64,000 bases of DNA from Lacinutrix sp. C3R15 (GTDB lineage Bacteria > Bacteroidota > Bacteroidia > Flavobacteriales > Flavobacteriaceae): the NCBI RefSeq assembly GCF_018860825.1, contig NZ_JAHKPZ010000038.1, positions 62,001 to 126,000 of the forward strand, read 5' to 3'. The position numbers and the translations under genes are program-made. Below the pieces are notes generated by a model. It was not told the origin of the DNA, made no database searches, and saw only the letters and a program-made list of their open reading frames with translations. Below, piece by piece: positions 36,441 through 46,215 of the stretch; positions within the stretch are counted from its first letter, which is position 1; every line of letters starts with the position of its first letter.

Positions 36441-36821
36441 TTATTGCATGTTTTTAGCTTCAATGCTCAAAGTAGCATGAGGTACTAACTTTAAACGCTC
36501 TTTACTAATAAGCTTTTTAGTTACACGGCAAATACCATAGGTTTTGTTTTCAATTCTAATAAGAGCATTTTTTAAATCGCGAATAAACTTTTCTTGTCTA
36601 ATAGCAAGTTGTGAATTTGATTCTTTACTCATCACAGCACTACCTTCATCAAAAGCTTTAAAGGTAGGCGAAGTATCTTCAGTACCATTATTATGGTTAT
36701 TCATGTACGCACTTTTAATGAGTTCTAAATCATGCTTTGCTTTTTGAATTTTATCTTGAATTAACTCTTTAAACTCTGCTAAATCTTTATCCGAATATCT
36801 AACGTTTATGTCTGTTGCCAT
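36441..36821 (-). CDS. TraR/DksA family protein without zinc ligands
   Basis: The 126-residue protein has the DksA layout: a long coiled coil (about residues 10-93) and a C-terminal zinc-finger-like region. DksA proteins bind RNA polymerase through the secondary channel and adjust transcription, often with ppGpp. Of the four zinc cysteines only the first is left (Cys98 in YGICRVT); the other three positions read Thr101, Ser119 and Ala122. The surrounding RL...P.ATL.I motif is kept, so the fold probably remains, as in known zinc-independent DksA paralogues. An acidic loop-tip region with a DEGSAVMSKE segment is present. It starts four bases after the ileS stop, so the two are coupled. Confidence 0.82.
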   Translation of the reverse strand: MATDINVRYSDKDLAEFKELIQDKIQKAKHDLELIKSAYMNNHNNGTEDTSPTFKAFDEGSAVMSKESNSQLAIRQEKFIRDLKNALIRIENKTYGICRVTKKLISKERLKLVPHATLSIEAKNMQ

Positions 36822-36825
36822 CGTT

Positions 36826-39800
36826 TTAATGTTTTTTAATAAATAATTTGGTAACTACCTCATCAAAAGCAATTTCTATACCATTATCTATTTGTTCTAC
36901 AATCTCTAACTCTTCGGTTAAGGTTTCTGTTTTAATATACTCGATATTAGCTGCAATAGCCTTAACAATTTGGTCATCTTTTTGAAGCTGTACATTTATT
37001 CTATCTGTAACCTCAAACCCTGAGTCTTTACGTAAGTTTTGAATTCTATTTACTAGTTCACGAGCAATCCCTTCTTTACGTAATTCTTCTGTTATGGTAA
37101 CATCTAAAGCAACGGTTAAGTTTCCTTCATTTGCTACAAGCCAACCTTCAATATCTTGTGAGGTAATCTCTACATCACTGATTTCTAAAGTAATACTTTT
37201 TTCGTTAATTACAACGTCTAAAACACCATTTTGTTCGATTTTTTTTATGTCTTCAGCAGTAAGTTTCTGAATTTGAGCAGCAATCGCTTTCATATCCTTA
37301 CCAAAACGAGGTCCTAATGCTTTAAAATTAGGCTTTATTTGCTTCACTAATATATCGGAAGCATCCTCTAAAATCTCTACATTTTTAATATTTACTTCAT
37401 GTTTTATTAAATCTGCAACTGCTAAAATCTCTTCCTTTTGTGCTGCTGAATCTACAGGAATCATGATTTTTTGTAGTGGCTGACGTACTTTAATTTTTTC
37501 TTTAGCTCTTAATGAAAGTACTAAAGAAGAAATTGTTTGTGCAGCTTCCATTTTACGTTCTAGCGCTTTATCTATTAACGCTTTATTGCTTTTTGGAAAC
37601 TCTGCCAAATGTACGCTTTCAAAGGTTTCTGTTTGTGTTGTTTTTGTTAAGTCTTGGTAAAGTTTATCCATAAAAAATGGTGCAATTGGCGCTCCAAGTT
37701 TAGCTATGGTTAACATACAGGTATATAAGGTTTGGTATGCCGAAATTTTATCGGTTTGGTAATCGCCTTTCCAGAAACGTCTTCTACTTAAACGCACATA
37801 CCAGTTACTTAAATATTCTTGTGTAAATTCTGAAATTACTCTTGCAGCTTTTGTTGGCTCATATGCTGCATAAAATTCGTCTACTTTTTGAATTAGCGTG
37901 TTTAATTCTGAAAGAATCCAACGATCTATTTCAGGTCTTTCGTTTAACGGAATATCTGCTTCGGCATAACTAAACTTATCAATATTAGTATATAATGTAA
38001 AGAAAGAATAGGTATTATATAGTGTACCGAAGAATTTACGTTTCACCTCTTCAATACCATCGACATCAAATTTTAAATTATCCCAAGGGTTTGCATTTGC
38101 AATCATGTACCAACGTGTAGCATCTGCTCCATAGGTAGATAAGGTTTCAAAAGGATCTGTTGCGTTTCCTAGACGCTTCGACATTTTTTGTCCGTTTTTA
38201 TCTAAAACCAATCCGTTTGACACTACGTTTTTATAGGCAACCGAATCAAAAACCATAGTAGCAATAGCGTGTAAGGTATAAAACCACCCACGTGTTTGAT
38301 CTACTCCTTCTGCAATAAAATCTGCTGGAAAGGACTTATGTTCATCAATTAATTCTTTGTTTTCAAAAGGATAATGCCATTGCGCATAAGGCATAGAACC
38401 AGAATCAAACCACACATCTATTAAATCACTTTCGCGTTTCATAGGTTGTCCTGAAGCAGAAACTAGTATAATTTCATCTACAATATTTTTATGTAAATCT
38501 ATTTTAGCATAGTTTTCTTCAGAATTGTTTCCTACTTCAAAATCTTCATAAATAGCTGCCTGCAAAACACCTGCTGCAACAGCTTTTGCCATTTCGGCTT
38601 TAAGCTCTTCTACAGAACCTATACATATTTCTTCTTTACCATCTTCTGTTCTCCAGATTGGTAACGGAATTCCCCAATAACGAGAACGAGATAAATTCCA
38701 ATCGTTGGCATTTGCTAGCCAGTTACCAAAACGACCTTCTCCTGTAGATTTAGGTTTCCAATTAATGGTTTCATTAAGCTCATGCATACGCCCTTTAACA
38801 TCTGTAATTTTAATAAACCAAGAATCTAGAGGGTAATACAGTATTGGCTTATCTGTACGCCAGCAATGCGGATAATTATGTTTGTATTTTTCAACCTTAA
38901 AGGCCTTATTTTCTTCTTTTAATTTAATGGCTATCTCTACATCTACAGAGCGTTCTGGTGCTTCACCATCGTTATAATATTCGTTTTTAACATACTTACC
39001 AGCAAACTCTTTCATTTCTGGTCTAAAACGACCTTGTAAATCTACTAGAGGTACTAAGTTATCATTTTCATCCTTTACTAAAAGTGGTGGCACCTCTGGT
39101 GTTGCTTGTTTAGCAACTAAAGCATCATCTGCTCCAAAAGTAGGTGCTGTATGTACAATTCCTGTACCATCTTCTGTAGTAACAAAATCTCCTGCTATTA
39201 CTCTAAATGCATTTTCAGGAGTATCATTTGGTAAGGCATAAGGTAAAAGTTGTTCGTATTTAATACCAACAAGGTCTTTACCTTTACATTCTTTTACTAC
39301 GTAGTACGGAATTTTTTTATCGCCATCTTTATATTCTAAAAGTGCTGCTTTTTCTTCAACTCTTTTAAACTTTCCGTCAAACTGATTGTTTACTAAGGCT
39401 TTTGCCAAAATCACATTCATTGGTTTAAATGTGTATTGGTTGTAGGTTTCTACTAAAACATAGTCAATTTTTGGCCCAACGGTTAATGCCGTATTACTTG
39501 GCAGTGTCCATGGTGTAGTTGTCCATGCTATAAAATGTATATCTCCTTCGTTTTGTAAAAAATCTGGCAAGGTACTTTCAACAGCTTTAAATTGCGCAAC
39601 AATAGTAGTATCTGTAACATCTTGATAGGCTCCTGGCTGGTTTACCTCATGCGAGCTTAAACCTGTTCCTGCTTTTGGGGAATAAGGCTGAATAGTATAG
39701 CCTTTATACATTAATTTTTTAGAATATATTTCTTTTAGTAACCACCAAACAGATTCCATATATTTAGGTTCATAGGTAATGTACGGATCATCCATATTTA

Positions 39801-40230
39801 CCCAATATCCCATTTTATTGGTAAGGTCATGCCAAATATCTGTATAACGCATCACTGCTTTACGGCAAGCTGCATTGTAATCTTCTACAGAAATGGTTTT
39901 ACCAATATCTTCTTTAGTAATACCTAGTTCTTTTTCTACACCAAGTTCTATTGGTAAACCATGCGTATCCCAACCAGCTTTACGCTTTACCTGGTACCCT
40001 TTCATGGTTTTATAACGTGGAAAAATATCTTTAATAGCACGTGCTAGTACGTGGTGTACTCCTGGTAAACCGTTTGCTGAAGGAGGTCCTTCAAAAAACA
40101 CATAAGGTTCTGCTCCTTCTCTAGTAGTTACACTTTTTTCAAAGATGTTATTCTCTTGCCAATAGTTTAAGATTTCGTCTGCAACTTTAGGTAAGTTAAG
40201 TCCTTTGTATTCAGGAAATGTCGTGCTCAT
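36826..40230 (-). CDS. ileS: Isoleucyl-tRNA synthetase
   Basis: The class I synthetase charges tRNA-Ile. The 1134-residue length, the N-terminal GLPGVHHVLARAIKD version of the HIGH motif and the KMSKRLGN motif mark the longer, eukaryote-like IleRS type, which is common in Bacteroidota and associated with reduced sensitivity to mupirocin. The editing domain (GTGIVHTAPTFGADD) and anticodon-binding domain are complete. No T-box or other leader structure was seen. It is followed at four bases by the dksA-like gene. Confidence 0.97.
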   Translation of the reverse strand: MSTTFPEYKGLNLPKVADEILNYWQENNIFEKSVTTREGAEPYVFFEGPPSANGLPGVHHVLARAIKDIFPRYKTMKGYQVKRKAGWDTHGLPIELGVEKELGITKEDIGKTISVEDYNAACRKAVMRYTDIWHDLTNKMGYWVNMDDPYITYEPKYMESVWWLLKEIYSKKLMYKGYTIQPYSPKAGTGLSSHEVNQPGAYQDVTDTTIVAQFKAVESTLPDFLQNEGDIHFIAWTTTPWTLPSNTALTVGPKIDYVLVETYNQYTFKPMNVILAKALVNNQFDGKFKRVEEKAALLEYKDGDKKIPYYVVKECKGKDLVGIKYEQLLPYALPNDTPENAFRVIAGDFVTTEDGTGIVHTAPTFGADDALVAKQATPEVPPLLVKDENDNLVPLVDLQGRFRPEMKEFAGKYVKNEYYNDGEAPERSVDVEIAIKLKEENKAFKVEKYKHNYPHCWRTDKPILYYPLDSWFIKITDVKGRMHELNETINWKPKSTGEGRFGNWLANANDWNLSRSRYWGIPLPIWRTEDGKEEICIGSVEELKAEMAKAVAAGVLQAAIYEDFEVGNNSEENYAKIDLHKNIVDEIILVSASGQPMKRESDLIDVWFDSGSMPYAQWHYPFENKELIDEHKSFPADFIAEGVDQTRGWFYTLHAIATMVFDSVAYKNVVSNGLVLDKNGQKMSKRLGNATDPFETLSTYGADATRWYMIANANPWDNLKFDVDGIEEVKRKFFGTLYNTYSFFTLYTNIDKFSYAEADIPLNERPEIDRWILSELNTLIQKVDEFYAAYEPTKAARVISEFTQEYLSNWYVRLSRRRFWKGDYQTDKISAYQTLYTCMLTIAKLGAPIAPFFMDKLYQDLTKTTQTETFESVHLAEFPKSNKALIDKALERKMEAAQTISSLVLSLRAKEKIKVRQPLQKIMIPVDSAAQKEEILAVADLIKHEVNIKNVEILEDASDILVKQIKPNFKALGPRFGKDMKAIAAQIQKLTAEDIKKIEQNGVLDVVINEKSITLEISDVEITSQDIEGWLVANEGNLTVALDVTITEELRKEGIARELVNRIQNLRKDSGFEVTDRINVQLQKDDQIVKAIAANIEYIKTETLTEELEIVEQIDNGIEIAFDEVVTKLFIKKH

Positions 40231-40296
40231 TGTATCATTTACTTTTAAGAGTTGCGAAATTAATGAATTCTTGTGAAATGGTTAATTTAAAAACAT

Positions 40297-40330
40297 AAAA
40301 AAAGCCAAAACATAGGTTTTGGCTTTTTTT
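40297..40330 (-). terminator. Rho-independent terminator after the type IX-secreted protein gene
   Basis: The stem AAAAAAGCCAAAAC / GTTTTGGCTTTTTT has a 4-base loop. On the minus strand it follows the stop codon at 40352 by about 20 bases. Confidence 0.85.
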
Positions 40331-40351
40331 GCTCGCAATAAGTAATGCAAA

Positions 40352-43300
40352 TTACTCCACAACTATCTTTTTTCCTATGGTTTGATGAGTTTCTGTTTTT
40401 ATGCTTACTATGTATACTCCTGCTGCTAAATCCCCTATTATTATTCCATTTTCTAATGTATTATTAGGAACACTTGTTTTCATGTAAACGGTTTGCCCTA
40501 ACATATTTACTAAACTTAGTGTACTAGCTGTTGCATTTAATCCTTTTACATACAGCAAACTATTGTTGTTATTGTAATAAATTACTGTATTGTTATTTAC
40601 AGCCACCTCTTCTGTACTTAGGGTTTGGCTTGAAAATACAATTTCAAAACGCTCATCAAACACTCCTGCTGTAGAGGTAAAGGTGTAAGCAGTGTCTTGA
40701 CGTAAATTATAATACACATTAGTTAAATTATCACGTAAATACACTTCTTGATCTTCTGCTATGTTTATTGTTTCGGTTAACTTTATACTATAGCTATTGT
40801 TTCCAGATGTTTTTAAAGCTAATGGTACTATCTTATCATCTGTGATTTCTGCATAAGCTTGAATAGACATATACTCATCCTCTAATATTAAATATAAATC
40901 ATCGTGATTGTCGTCTGTATTTTTTGCTTCGTAACCATAATTATAGGCATCTGTAGTATAATCACTAAAACCTAATAACAATTCTCTTTTGCTGGCTTGA
41001 CCATCTAAGGCATTAAACTCTAATCGTAGTTTTTGCATAATTGGCTCGTTAGATACGGCATCTGTTGTTCTAAAAAATACAGAACCGTTGGTTTCTGAAC
41101 CATTTGCATCTGCTTCTTTTACAAATACACGTTGGCTATTTTTAAAGACTACTGCTCCACTGTTTTTTATTTCTGCCATAAACCCTTGCCCAACTGGCAG
41201 GTATTTGGTTGGTAGTTTGGTGCCATCTTGCGACCCATTATTTCCTCCTTCGCCTCCTTCAAATTGATAAGCGCGCACACTTCCTGTTTTGTTTACTTGC
41301 GCATAACCACCTTCGTACTCTGTTGTTACATGCGAGGCGCCATCCCATTGTTGCCACAACTGAATACTTCCTTCTAATACCGAGGCATTATCTTCTAAAA
41401 AGCTATGAATATCTATTGCTGAAGCATATGGATTTCCTAATAGATATTCGGTTTTTGATACTGCTGGTACTGATCCTGCTCCGCCTACATCTGATACATT
41501 TAACTTTATTGTTCCATTGTTTGGTTTACCTTCAAATAAATATTGTTGCTCGGTACCAACTCCCATGCCTTTATGAATATACCCTACTCCTGGATTGATT
41601 GCTGTGGTTTGGTTTACGCTTCCCCAATCATAATACGTTACTCCGTTTTCATAGGTATACATCCAACGTGTACTCAACCTATCGGTTTGGTGGTTACCAC
41701 TTATAAATTGAATAGCACTACCATCTCCTTTTTTTAACATATTAACACTAAAGCTTGTGTTATTGGTATTGTTGGCTGTAGCATTATTATTAGATAATGC
41801 AGTTACACCTGTTTGCCCTACTGGTGAACCCCAATAGTTATACCAATAGTAACTTGAAGCACCTTCTTGGCGTCTTAATATTTTTCCGTTTGCAGAGGTT
41901 ACTAAATCACTATTAGCTCCTTGTATTAATTGCGAGTCGTCTTGTAGATCTAATGCGCCATTTAGCTCTAAATACCAACTATTATTTACTTGATTGTCTC
42001 CGTTTACGGTAAAGGTTTTATCTGTGTCTACAAATAATCCTATGTTTTTCACGGCATGTGCTGCATCTACATTATTTTTAACATGAACAATACTCCAATC
42101 TTTATTATTGGCAACATCTTCAATATCCCAAACACCACCATGTAACCAGGTATTCTCACTTACCCAATCGCCATCATTAATCGTTTCATATGGCATTGGA
42201 GCTGTTTGCTCTTGAAGGGTGGTAATGTTTTTTAAGTTTAAGGTATTACCATTACCAGAATAATCTATTGTGGTACTGTTTTTAATATCTGCCATAGAGT
42301 AATAGGCTATTAAATTACTCCATGAAACAGTAGCATTAGAAGTCATATCTATTATATCTTTTGGTATAACTCTTCCCCTTACTTTTCCGGATGCATTTTC
42401 AATCTCCTGATACACCATACCTTGTATTTGATCTTCGGTTAAAGCAATATCAAACACTCTTACTTCATCTATATCTCCTTTAAAATATTGTTTATTTGTG
42501 GTGTTTCTTGACAATCTACCTATTTCAAAACTACCGTTCCAACTACCTGTACCTAATATGGTTTGCCCAACTTGAGTTTCTGTTGTGCTAGTGGTACGCT
42601 TTACGCCATCTATATAAATAGTTTGGGTTCCTGTTGCTCCTGAAAAGACTCCTGTTACATGATGCCACTCATTATAAGCTACTTGTATACCGTTTACTGT
42701 ATTTGTTGTTCCTGCTGTAGTTCTTGTACCAAACATTAACTTATTACCATTTTCAACATATAACCTACAAGAAATATCTTCGCCTGCTATTGTTTTAGTA
42801 TCTGTATTTCCTGTGTCTATTTTTACCCAAGCCATTATAGTGACTTCGCCCAAACCATTAATTAAGGTATTACCTGTTAAATAATCATCTACACCATCAA
42901 AATCTAAAGTTGCTGATACTGGTGGATTTATATCAAATAAATCACGATAATCTAAATCACCTCCTGCAAATAAGTCGCCATCATTATCTGGTAAAACAGA
43001 CAAATCTGTTGGGTCTTCAATTGCTTCATTAACATCCCAAATAGCATCATTTGTCCCTGATGTTTCAAATATATTATCAAGTCCGTCATTATCATAATCA
43101 CTTCCGCTTAACGCATTAGCCATTCCATTTTCTTGTATATCTGGAATACCGTCATTATCTGAATCACTATCGATATAATCTGGAATACCATCATTATCTG
43201 TATCCTCTAAAGTCAAACCTGTTGTATAGAGTGTATCCACTCCTGTATAAGAATTTACAGAATTTGACGGACTAAGGTAACTAAATGTAGATTGAGCTTC

Positions 43301-44557
43301 TACATTATCTGGTATACCATCATCATCACTATCAATATCTAAAAAATTATAATTTCCTGTATTATCTGTATTTATTGGAGTTGTTCCTGTACCAGCAGAA
43401 GTAGGAATTCCCATAGTAGAAGACGTTAAACCCTCTGCACCATCGGCATAACCATCATTATTAGCATCTATTCCTCCTGATTCCACAACATCAAAAATAC
43501 CATCATTATCACTATCTAAATCAAAATGATTAGGAACACCATCATTATCAAAATCTAAATTAGCACAGATCCCAAAACTATTTAAGACACAAAAATCAGC
43601 ATCTTGGTAATTTGGGATTCCATCAAGATCGTGATCTGCAGAAGGATTAATTCCTCCTGACTCTACAACATCTGTTATCCCATCGTTATCATCATCTAAG
43701 TCATCTACATCACTAAGCCCATCTTTGTCATTGTCTGGTAGTGTTAAAATAAACATTTTACCATCACCATTATCATAAGACGCAGCTGTTAAAGTTGCTT
43801 TTGTAATGGTAGACCCTGTAGGAGCGATATCATCTAGGTAAAAAATAGCAATACCCAAAGTAGCTCTATTTAAAACAACACGATCACTAAGCCAATAATC
43901 GGAACCTGCAGGTGGTGAATTTACTGCTCCAGGAGTTCCTATATTACCACTACTTCCTGTACCTCCAAAACCCCATTTTGTACCTCCACTATTAACAAAG
44001 GTTTCTCCTAAAGATTGCTCAGGACCTCCACCAACTGGTATACCAAAAAACTCAATATGATAACAATTATTTGCATTTTGTTCTGTTATAGCTATTACAC
44101 CACTAGAACTAGCAACAATACCTCCATCATAGGTTAAAGTTGCCCTTTGTGCATTTGTACTATTTTCTGCGGCAAAGTCATTGCATATATTTTGTCCATT
44201 ATAATTGGCTGCAAAATAGTAGTTAAGGTTCAATGATTGAAAAGCGTCTAACGCTGTAGTGTTCCATGATGCACTAGCACTAGTATTTTCAATAATAGAA
44301 CTATTAAGCGTAATGGTATTATTTGATTGTGCATTAGTACCTGGTTGTGTAAGTTCATAGCCTGTTGGTACACCAAAATTTAAATAAACATTACTATTAA
44401 CAGTAATACTTTCTATAGTTGCGGGTTGGTTATAATTTGTTTGTGTATCGCTCCATTGAAAACTTACACCAGACTGAATACTAGGTGCATTTGTTTGAGC
44501 TAATAATGAGGTACTAAAAATAAAGCACACCAAGAAGTGTAGTAGGTTCTTAAACAT
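40352..44557 (-). CDS. Large secreted LamG/thrombospondin type 3 protein with type IX sorting domain
   Basis: The start at 44557 gives a signal peptide (MFKNLLHFLVCFIFSTSLLAQ) and 1401 residues; the open frame further upstream lacks signal features. Domains in order: an N-terminal beta region (about 25-260); calcium-binding thrombospondin type 3 repeats (about 270-540, many DxDNDGIPD units); a LamG/concanavalin domain (about 547-720, starting FDGVDDYL); a long beta region (about 720-1310); and a type A C-terminal secretion domain (about 1316-1401, with LVNMLGQTVY and LAAGVYIVSI). It should pass the outer membrane by the type IX system and stay on the surface or in the medium, as an adhesin or glycan binder. 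Confidence 0.88.
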   Translation of the reverse strand: MFKNLLHFLVCFIFSTSLLAQTNAPSIQSGVSFQWSDTQTNYNQPATIESITVNSNVYLNFGVPTGYELTQPGTNAQSNNTITLNSSIIENTSASASWNTTALDAFQSLNLNYYFAANYNGQNICNDFAAENSTNAQRATLTYDGGIVASSSGVIAITEQNANNCYHIEFFGIPVGGGPEQSLGETFVNSGGTKWGFGGTGSSGNIGTPGAVNSPPAGSDYWLSDRVVLNRATLGIAIFYLDDIAPTGSTITKATLTAASYDNGDGKMFILTLPDNDKDGLSDVDDLDDDNDGITDVVESGGINPSADHDLDGIPNYQDADFCVLNSFGICANLDFDNDGVPNHFDLDSDNDGIFDVVESGGIDANNDGYADGAEGLTSSTMGIPTSAGTGTTPINTDNTGNYNFLDIDSDDDGIPDNVEAQSTFSYLSPSNSVNSYTGVDTLYTTGLTLEDTDNDGIPDYIDSDSDNDGIPDIQENGMANALSGSDYDNDGLDNIFETSGTNDAIWDVNEAIEDPTDLSVLPDNDGDLFAGGDLDYRDLFDINPPVSATLDFDGVDDYLTGNTLINGLGEVTIMAWVKIDTGNTDTKTIAGEDISCRLYVENGNKLMFGTRTTAGTTNTVNGIQVAYNEWHHVTGVFSGATGTQTIYIDGVKRTTSTTETQVGQTILGTGSWNGSFEIGRLSRNTTNKQYFKGDIDEVRVFDIALTEDQIQGMVYQEIENASGKVRGRVIPKDIIDMTSNATVSWSNLIAYYSMADIKNSTTIDYSGNGNTLNLKNITTLQEQTAPMPYETINDGDWVSENTWLHGGVWDIEDVANNKDWSIVHVKNNVDAAHAVKNIGLFVDTDKTFTVNGDNQVNNSWYLELNGALDLQDDSQLIQGANSDLVTSANGKILRRQEGASSYYWYNYWGSPVGQTGVTALSNNNATANNTNNTSFSVNMLKKGDGSAIQFISGNHQTDRLSTRWMYTYENGVTYYDWGSVNQTTAINPGVGYIHKGMGVGTEQQYLFEGKPNNGTIKLNVSDVGGAGSVPAVSKTEYLLGNPYASAIDIHSFLEDNASVLEGSIQLWQQWDGASHVTTEYEGGYAQVNKTGSVRAYQFEGGEGGNNGSQDGTKLPTKYLPVGQGFMAEIKNSGAVVFKNSQRVFVKEADANGSETNGSVFFRTTDAVSNEPIMQKLRLEFNALDGQASKRELLLGFSDYTTDAYNYGYEAKNTDDNHDDLYLILEDEYMSIQAYAEITDDKIVPLALKTSGNNSYSIKLTETINIAEDQEVYLRDNLTNVYYNLRQDTAYTFTSTAGVFDERFEIVFSSQTLSTEEVAVNNNTVIYYNNNNSLLYVKGLNATASTLSLVNMLGQTVYMKTSVPNNTLENGIIIGDLAAGVYIVSIKTETHQTIGKKIVVE

Positions 44558-44590
44558 GATTTGGTAGATTTTTTGGGGTTGTAATCTATT

Positions 44591-44598
44591 CAAATCTA
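44591..44598 (-). promoter_or_regulatory. -7 promoter box of the type IX-secreted protein gene
   Basis: TAGATTTG on the minus strand matches TAnnTTTG, 33 bases before the preferred start. It lies inside the longer open frame, which supports the shorter gene model. Confidence 0.5.
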
Positions 44599-44758
44599 AG
44601 CAATTACATTTCACCTTTATTAAATCGCACTATTTTTTCGTTGAAATACTACAGTTCTCCGTTAAAACACACAAAAAAAGTAAAAAGTCGCTTAATTCTT
44701 GTAAGTAAAAACCTTACTTTAAGACAATTACACCTCTACACATAAAAGAATACTACTA

Positions 44759-46117
44759 CTAGGTAAGTTCAAAAACTAAATCTTCAATTTTTGATACTAA
44801 TTGAATTTTGATTCCTTTAGGCTGGATAGAAATCTTATTGTATTTTGATACAAATATTTTAGAAAAACCTAATTTTTCGGCCTCTAAAATACGCTGTTCT
44901 ACTCTTTGAACTGGTCTTATTTCACCAGAAAGCCCTACTTCTGCAGCAAAACAATAATTTTTTGGTACTGCAACATCTTCATTAGAGGATAATATAGCAG
45001 CAACAACTGCTAAATCTAATGCAGGATCCTCAACAGAAATTCCTCCAGTAATATTTAAAAACACATCTTTAGCTCCTAACCTAAAACCTGCTCGTTTTTC
45101 TAGAACTGCCAAAAGCATATTGAGTCTTTTAGCATTAAAACCCGTTGTACTTCTTTGTGGTGTACCATATACAGCAGTACTTACAAGTGCTTGAATTTCT
45201 ATTAACAAAGGACGTAAACCCTCAATAGTAGCAGCAATAGTATTACCACTTAACTCTTCGTCATTTTTAGAGATAAGTATTTCAGATGGGTTTGTTACCT
45301 CTCTTAAACCAGAACCTTGCATTTCATAAATACCAAGTTCATTAGTAGAACCAAATCTATTTTTATTAGCCCTTAATATTCTAAAGATATGATTTCTGTC
45401 CCCTTCAAAATGAAGTACAGTATCTACCATATGTTCTAATATTTTTGGTCCTGCAATGTTACCATCTTTAGTAATATGCCCTATTAAAATTACAGGTGTT
45501 GCTGTTTCTTTTGCAAACTTAATAAGCTCTGTGGTACACTCTTTTATTTGTGAAATACTTCCAGCAGAAGACTCTATATACTCACTATGCAACGTTTGTA
45601 TAGAGTCTACAACTACCACATCTGGTTGCAGTGTAGAAATTTGCTTAAAAATGTTTTGCGTTTTTGTTTCGGTTAAAATATAACAGTTATTACTATTAGG
45701 ATTAATGCGTTCTGCACGCATCTTTATTTGCTTCTGGCTTTCTTCTCCAGAAACATATAAAGTACTATAAGGAAGTTTTAATGCTATTTGAAGCAGTAAG
45801 GTACTTTTTCCTATTCCTGGTTCTCCTCCCAAAAGAATTAGTGACCCAGGAACAATACCACCACCAAGCACTCTATTAAATTCTTTATCTATAGTATCTA
45901 ATCTTGCATCATGAGACGCATCAATTTCATTAATTTTTAATGGTCTTGCACTTTGTTGGGCAGTAGAGGTTTCTAGTTTCCAGCTACTTTTTTCTGGTTT
46001 TTGCAAAACCTCTTCAGTAATAGTATTCCATTCTTTACATGAGGTACATTGCCCTTGCCATTTAGCAAATTGATTGCCGCAGTTTTGACAGAAAAAAGTT
46101 GTTTTTACTTTAGCCAT
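44759..46117 (-). CDS. radA: DNA repair protein RadA
   Basis: RadA is a RecA-like helicase that processes branched recombination intermediates. The 452-residue protein has the N-terminal C4 zinc finger (CQNCG...CTSC), the Walker A motif GGEPGIGKST, the RadA-specific KNRFGS motif and a C-terminal Lon-protease-like domain (about residues 285-452) lacking protease activity in the family. A 7-bp hairpin with a GGAA/TTCC loop lies seven bases before the start codon, a position where it could affect translation initiation. Confidence 0.96.
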   Translation of the reverse strand: MAKVKTTFFCQNCGNQFAKWQGQCTSCKEWNTITEEVLQKPEKSSWKLETSTAQQSARPLKINEIDASHDARLDTIDKEFNRVLGGGIVPGSLILLGGEPGIGKSTLLLQIALKLPYSTLYVSGEESQKQIKMRAERINPNSNNCYILTETKTQNIFKQISTLQPDVVVVDSIQTLHSEYIESSAGSISQIKECTTELIKFAKETATPVILIGHITKDGNIAGPKILEHMVDTVLHFEGDRNHIFRILRANKNRFGSTNELGIYEMQGSGLREVTNPSEILISKNDEELSGNTIAATIEGLRPLLIEIQALVSTAVYGTPQRSTTGFNAKRLNMLLAVLEKRAGFRLGAKDVFLNITGGISVEDPALDLAVVAAILSSNEDVAVPKNYCFAAEVGLSGEIRPVQRVEQRILEAEKLGFSKIFVSKYNKISIQPKGIKIQLVSKIEDLVFELT

Positions 46118-46123
46118 ACTTAC

Positions 46124-46141
46124 TTTCCGTGGAAACGGAAA
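46124..46141 (-). repeat. Tetraloop hairpin directly upstream of the radA start codon
   Basis: Stem TTTCCGT / ACGGAAA, 4-base loop. The stem is the same as in the hairpin at 1077-1096, with a different loop. Confidence 0.65.
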
Positions 46142-46215
46142 TTTTATTAATTAGGTATAAAATGATGCTTATTTATTACTTATAAATAACCTTTAAAAGT
46201 TCTTGAAGTAAAAAT

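Noticed and set aside
42930-43750. Repetitive DNA that could be taken for a CRISPR or tandem repeat array
   Set aside because: It is the coding region of the thrombospondin type 3 repeats, with irregular spacing and amino-acid-level repetition.
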